In this document: positions 53,940 to 64,000 of the stretch, in pieces
Position numbering within the stretch: position 1 is the first letter of the stretch
How the letters are laid out: the number at the start of each line of letters is the position of its first letter
Source: Muricea muricata
Lineage: Eukaryota; Cnidaria; Anthozoa; Malacalcyonacea; Plexauridae
NCBI GenBank assembly: GCA_963855995.1
Contig: OY979721.1
Coordinates: forward strand, 16,037,893-16,101,892
Direction of reading: 5' to 3'
Length of the DNA stretch: 64,000 nucleotides
The notes under the pieces: model-generated
Database searches by the model: none
Told to the model about the DNA's origin: nothing
The model's input: the letters and a program-made list of their open reading frames with translations, nothing else
Translations under genes and position numbers: made by a program

Positions 53940-54252
53940 TCTTCAAACATAAATATGATATTTTTAAATATACAATGGGTTATTTTTTGCTGTAGAATTT
54001 TCATACACCTCCTTTTGTGTTTCGGTATTTACATGTTAGAACGTATTGCGTGCGCACGTTGTTGCGTGTTCCTGTGTGCGTTTTCAGCGAAACGTGTGCG
54101 CGTAAATTGCGGAGCAGGAAGGGAGACTATGAACTAGTTTTGTCTGCCATATTGAATTTTGCAAATTAAGTATATTTTTGTGTATTTCTTTTGTAAAAAC
54201 GTGATAAACGTGGGTTATTTTTCTTACACTTTTTGCTTAAAATCTGTCCATA
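53940..54252 (+). promoter_or_regulatory. MRPL19-CDC5L intergenic region with CpG-rich stretch
   Basis: At 54039-54125 the otherwise AT-rich sequence holds many CpG, including gcgtgcgcacg, which resembles an NRF1 half-palindrome. This is the likely CDC5L promoter. CATAAA at 53948 may serve as the MRPL19 poly(A) signal. Confidence 0.35.
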
Positions 54253-62358
<8,106 letters not shown>

Positions 62359-62630
62359 TAATGTAGCGACGGTTCGTATGGTTGTATATAGATATAGATC
62401 ACCTAACGGTGCATATCTGTAGTAATGTAAACTCGAGCAAGCCCTAACAGACTAGCGGGCTGAATTCTGGCAAAGAGCACGCTTACGTTTTGTGATTAAT
62501 AAATGAAAATTAGTTCAGTGCTGTACATGACCGTAAAACGCAATGCCTGAATGTATAGAAAATATGGAAAATCGAAAATAATGTTTTCTATGCATGTTTT
62601 TAAGTATCCTGATCTTCTAGCTGCTAGTTT
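62359..62630. terminator. CDC5L 3' UTR and convergent gap to the GPCR
   Basis: AATAAA at 62498-62503, about 140 bases after the CDC5L stop. The GPCR stop on the minus strand is at 62631, so the two 3' ends are close or overlap. Confidence 0.6.
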
Positions 62631-63545
62631 TCAACAGTCGCAATAAAGTCTTTTAAACGTCTTTCTGTATCTTGGTAATCGCCACAGATATACAAACACA
62701 TTAGCAGCTGAATTGGAACCTATCAAAAATGCAGCGAGTTTAAAGTACTGCGGTGGGGATCGTTTGTTATTTTCTCTTATAAGGTCGATCCAAAATACAA
62801 AAGAGATTGTGAGAAATGGCAAGACGGTAACAACAAGTACACCACAAACAACTGCAATTGTAAAAAGAAAGCTCTTTTCATTTTGCAGTCGGATTTTTGT
62901 TGTTCTTTTGTCCACCTCGCTTATATCGCTTCTACTGTGGAGACGAAAGCTTTGTCTCCTTATTGAAACATATGATGCGCTGTAAACGCAAAGTATTAGT
63001 AGCGTCATGAAGCAGATGAAACTCACGAGTGATACTTGTGACTCAACGCCGGTTGTGACTTGATTCACAGCAAAATATATTGTTCCTATGCCAGCACTTG
63101 TTATCCATATTCCTAGCACCCAGTATCGGCAAACGCTCGCTGTGATTCTGACACGATGCCAGATTGGATATGTCACGGACAAAGCTCTCTCTATACCCAG
63201 GCTTAAGTAGGACCCAAATAGCACAGAAAAAATGAAGCTTGCCACTAAAAGTATCATAGGGTTGTTATTATTAATTGAGATATGAACCATGTCTTCATTG
63301 TTCAAAGAGAATGCAATAGCTGTTAACATTACAGACGACACAAGCATATCCATGAAGGCTAGGTTGAAAATAAAGGGCGATGATGGAGTGTTTAAGAGGC
63401 GCTGTGGATCCTTTACATGGGCCACGATTAACAGAAAATTTCCTAGAACTCCGATCATATTTATTAGCATCATGGCAAGGCCTGAGTGTGGCAAAATTGA
63501 CGGATCGTTTGTAGAACTGTGGTTTGCCTTTGTCGAATTATCCAT
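62631..63545 (-). CDS. Class A (rhodopsin-like) G protein-coupled receptor
   Basis: Intronless, 304 residues from the ATG at 63545; the open frame continues upstream but without an ATG. Seven hydrophobic segments are visible. TM1 has GNFLLIV (N1.50), TM2 NLAFMDMLVS (D2.50), and the end of TM3 has ERALSVTYP in place of DRY. TM4 has W, TM6 has VLPF without the usual W, and TM7 has SNSAANVFVYLW in place of NPxxY. The extracellular N-terminus has three N-glycosylation sites (NST, NHS and nearby). The cysteine at the top of TM3 is missing, so the standard TM3-ECL2 disulphide cannot form. Single-exon receptors like this are common in cnidarian expansions. Ligand unknown. Confidence 0.85.
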   Translation of the reverse strand: MDNSTKANHSSTNDPSILPHSGLAMMLINMIGVLGNFLLIVAHVKDPQRLLNTPSSPFIFNLAFMDMLVSSVMLTAIAFSLNNEDMVHISINNNNPMILLVASFIFSVLFGSYLSLGIERALSVTYPIWHRVRITASVCRYWVLGIWITSAGIGTIYFAVNQVTTGVESQVSLVSFICFMTLLILCVYSASYVSIRRQSFRLHSRSDISEVDKRTTKIRLQNEKSFLFTIAVVCGVLVVTVLPFLTISFVFWIDLIRENNKRSPPQYFKLAAFLIGSNSAANVFVYLWRLPRYRKTFKRLYCDC

Positions 63546-64000
63546 ATTTCTCGAGTTAGTTGTGTTTTGCACTGTGCGACATATATACAACAATTTCTTT
63601 TCAATTTATTAATTTTTAATTCACTTTTACATAACCTAGTATTATTACGCGTTCTTTGATCTTTATTAAAAAACTGTCAAATTAATGATAGGCTGATATA
63701 TAACTATTATACCATAATAATCATAGAGTAAAATGTCACGTGTTGTCGAAACATCCATGCTCGCGAGCGGCGCCTGAAATCTTTGGAGCGAGGCTAATAG
63801 CCCCGTAGTGATGATATTACTGTGGTAGATTGGGGGTGGAGGCAGATGTGTAATTTTGGTACACGAAACGTATGAGTCTCTTCACTGGCTGAAACGATAT
63901 TTAAAATAGTCGTTTCGAGCGAATACCCTTTCTTGAGAAGCTTGTTGTATAGGAAAGCAACTTTCCCCCCTATCTTGTTACAATTTCATGTCTTCGCCGC
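63546..64000. other. Region upstream of the GPCR
   Basis: Presumed promoter/5' UTR of the receptor. At about 63880-63920 it has tcttcactggctgaaacgat followed by tcgtttcgagcgaa, a fragment of foldback family A. No gene seen. Confidence 0.4.

Noticed and set aside
63546-63593. Extending the GPCR N-terminus by 16 codons
   Set aside because: The extension begins at TTG; the first in-frame ATG is at 63545.

Overview
The window is eukaryotic nuclear DNA. It has many short GT..AG introns, AATAAA poly(A) signals and large numbers of small inverted-repeat transposons. The gene set (an axonemal-type dynein relative, the chromatin silencing factor MPP8, CDC5L, mitochondrial uL19m and a class A GPCR) is that of an animal. 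Moderate introns, low GC and dense MITEs would suit a cnidarian or another early-branching animal, but the sequence alone does not fix the species. All exon limits were read by eye from splice signals, reading frame and protein-family motifs.

Layout. (1) 66-37114, plus strand: almost all of a very large, divergent dynein heavy chain, most like DNHD1. It has about 90 exons and about 4,700 codons, and its 5' end lies upstream of the window. Tail, linker, six AAA modules, stalk with microtubule-binding domain, and C-terminal domain can be followed in order. AAA1-3 keep P-loops; AAA4 has lost its P-loop. (2) 37115-41267: intergenic. It holds a Harbinger-like MITE and then a 3.3-kb inverted repeat (about 37800-41088). 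The arms carry a 21-bp satellite, and the centre holds A/T-rich satellite-like DNA. A hAT-like MITE sits in only one arm, so the other arm preserves the empty site. (3) 41268-50788, plus: MPP8/MPHOSPH8 homologue (chromodomain, 1,479-codon disordered exon, ankyrin repeats, C-terminal domain; 1,878 aa). (4) 51598-52942, minus: RPUSD1-like pseudouridine synthase, head-to-head with (5) 52965-53939, plus: MRPL19, with only 22 bp between the inferred start codons. (6) 54253-62358, plus: CDC5L, 19 exons, 806 aa. (7) 62631-63545, minus: intronless class A GPCR-like receptor.

The genes do not form one pathway. RPUSD1-like and MRPL19 may share a promoter, and both belong to RNA modification or translation. 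CDC5L (spliceosome) and MPP8 (silencing of intronless or transposon transcripts) are nuclear. The dynein introns and the introns of MPP8 and CDC5L carry copies of the same MITE families, so one set of transposons has seeded the whole locus. Two relics of LINE reverse transcriptase C-termini and one degenerate tRNA-like sequence also lie in dynein introns.
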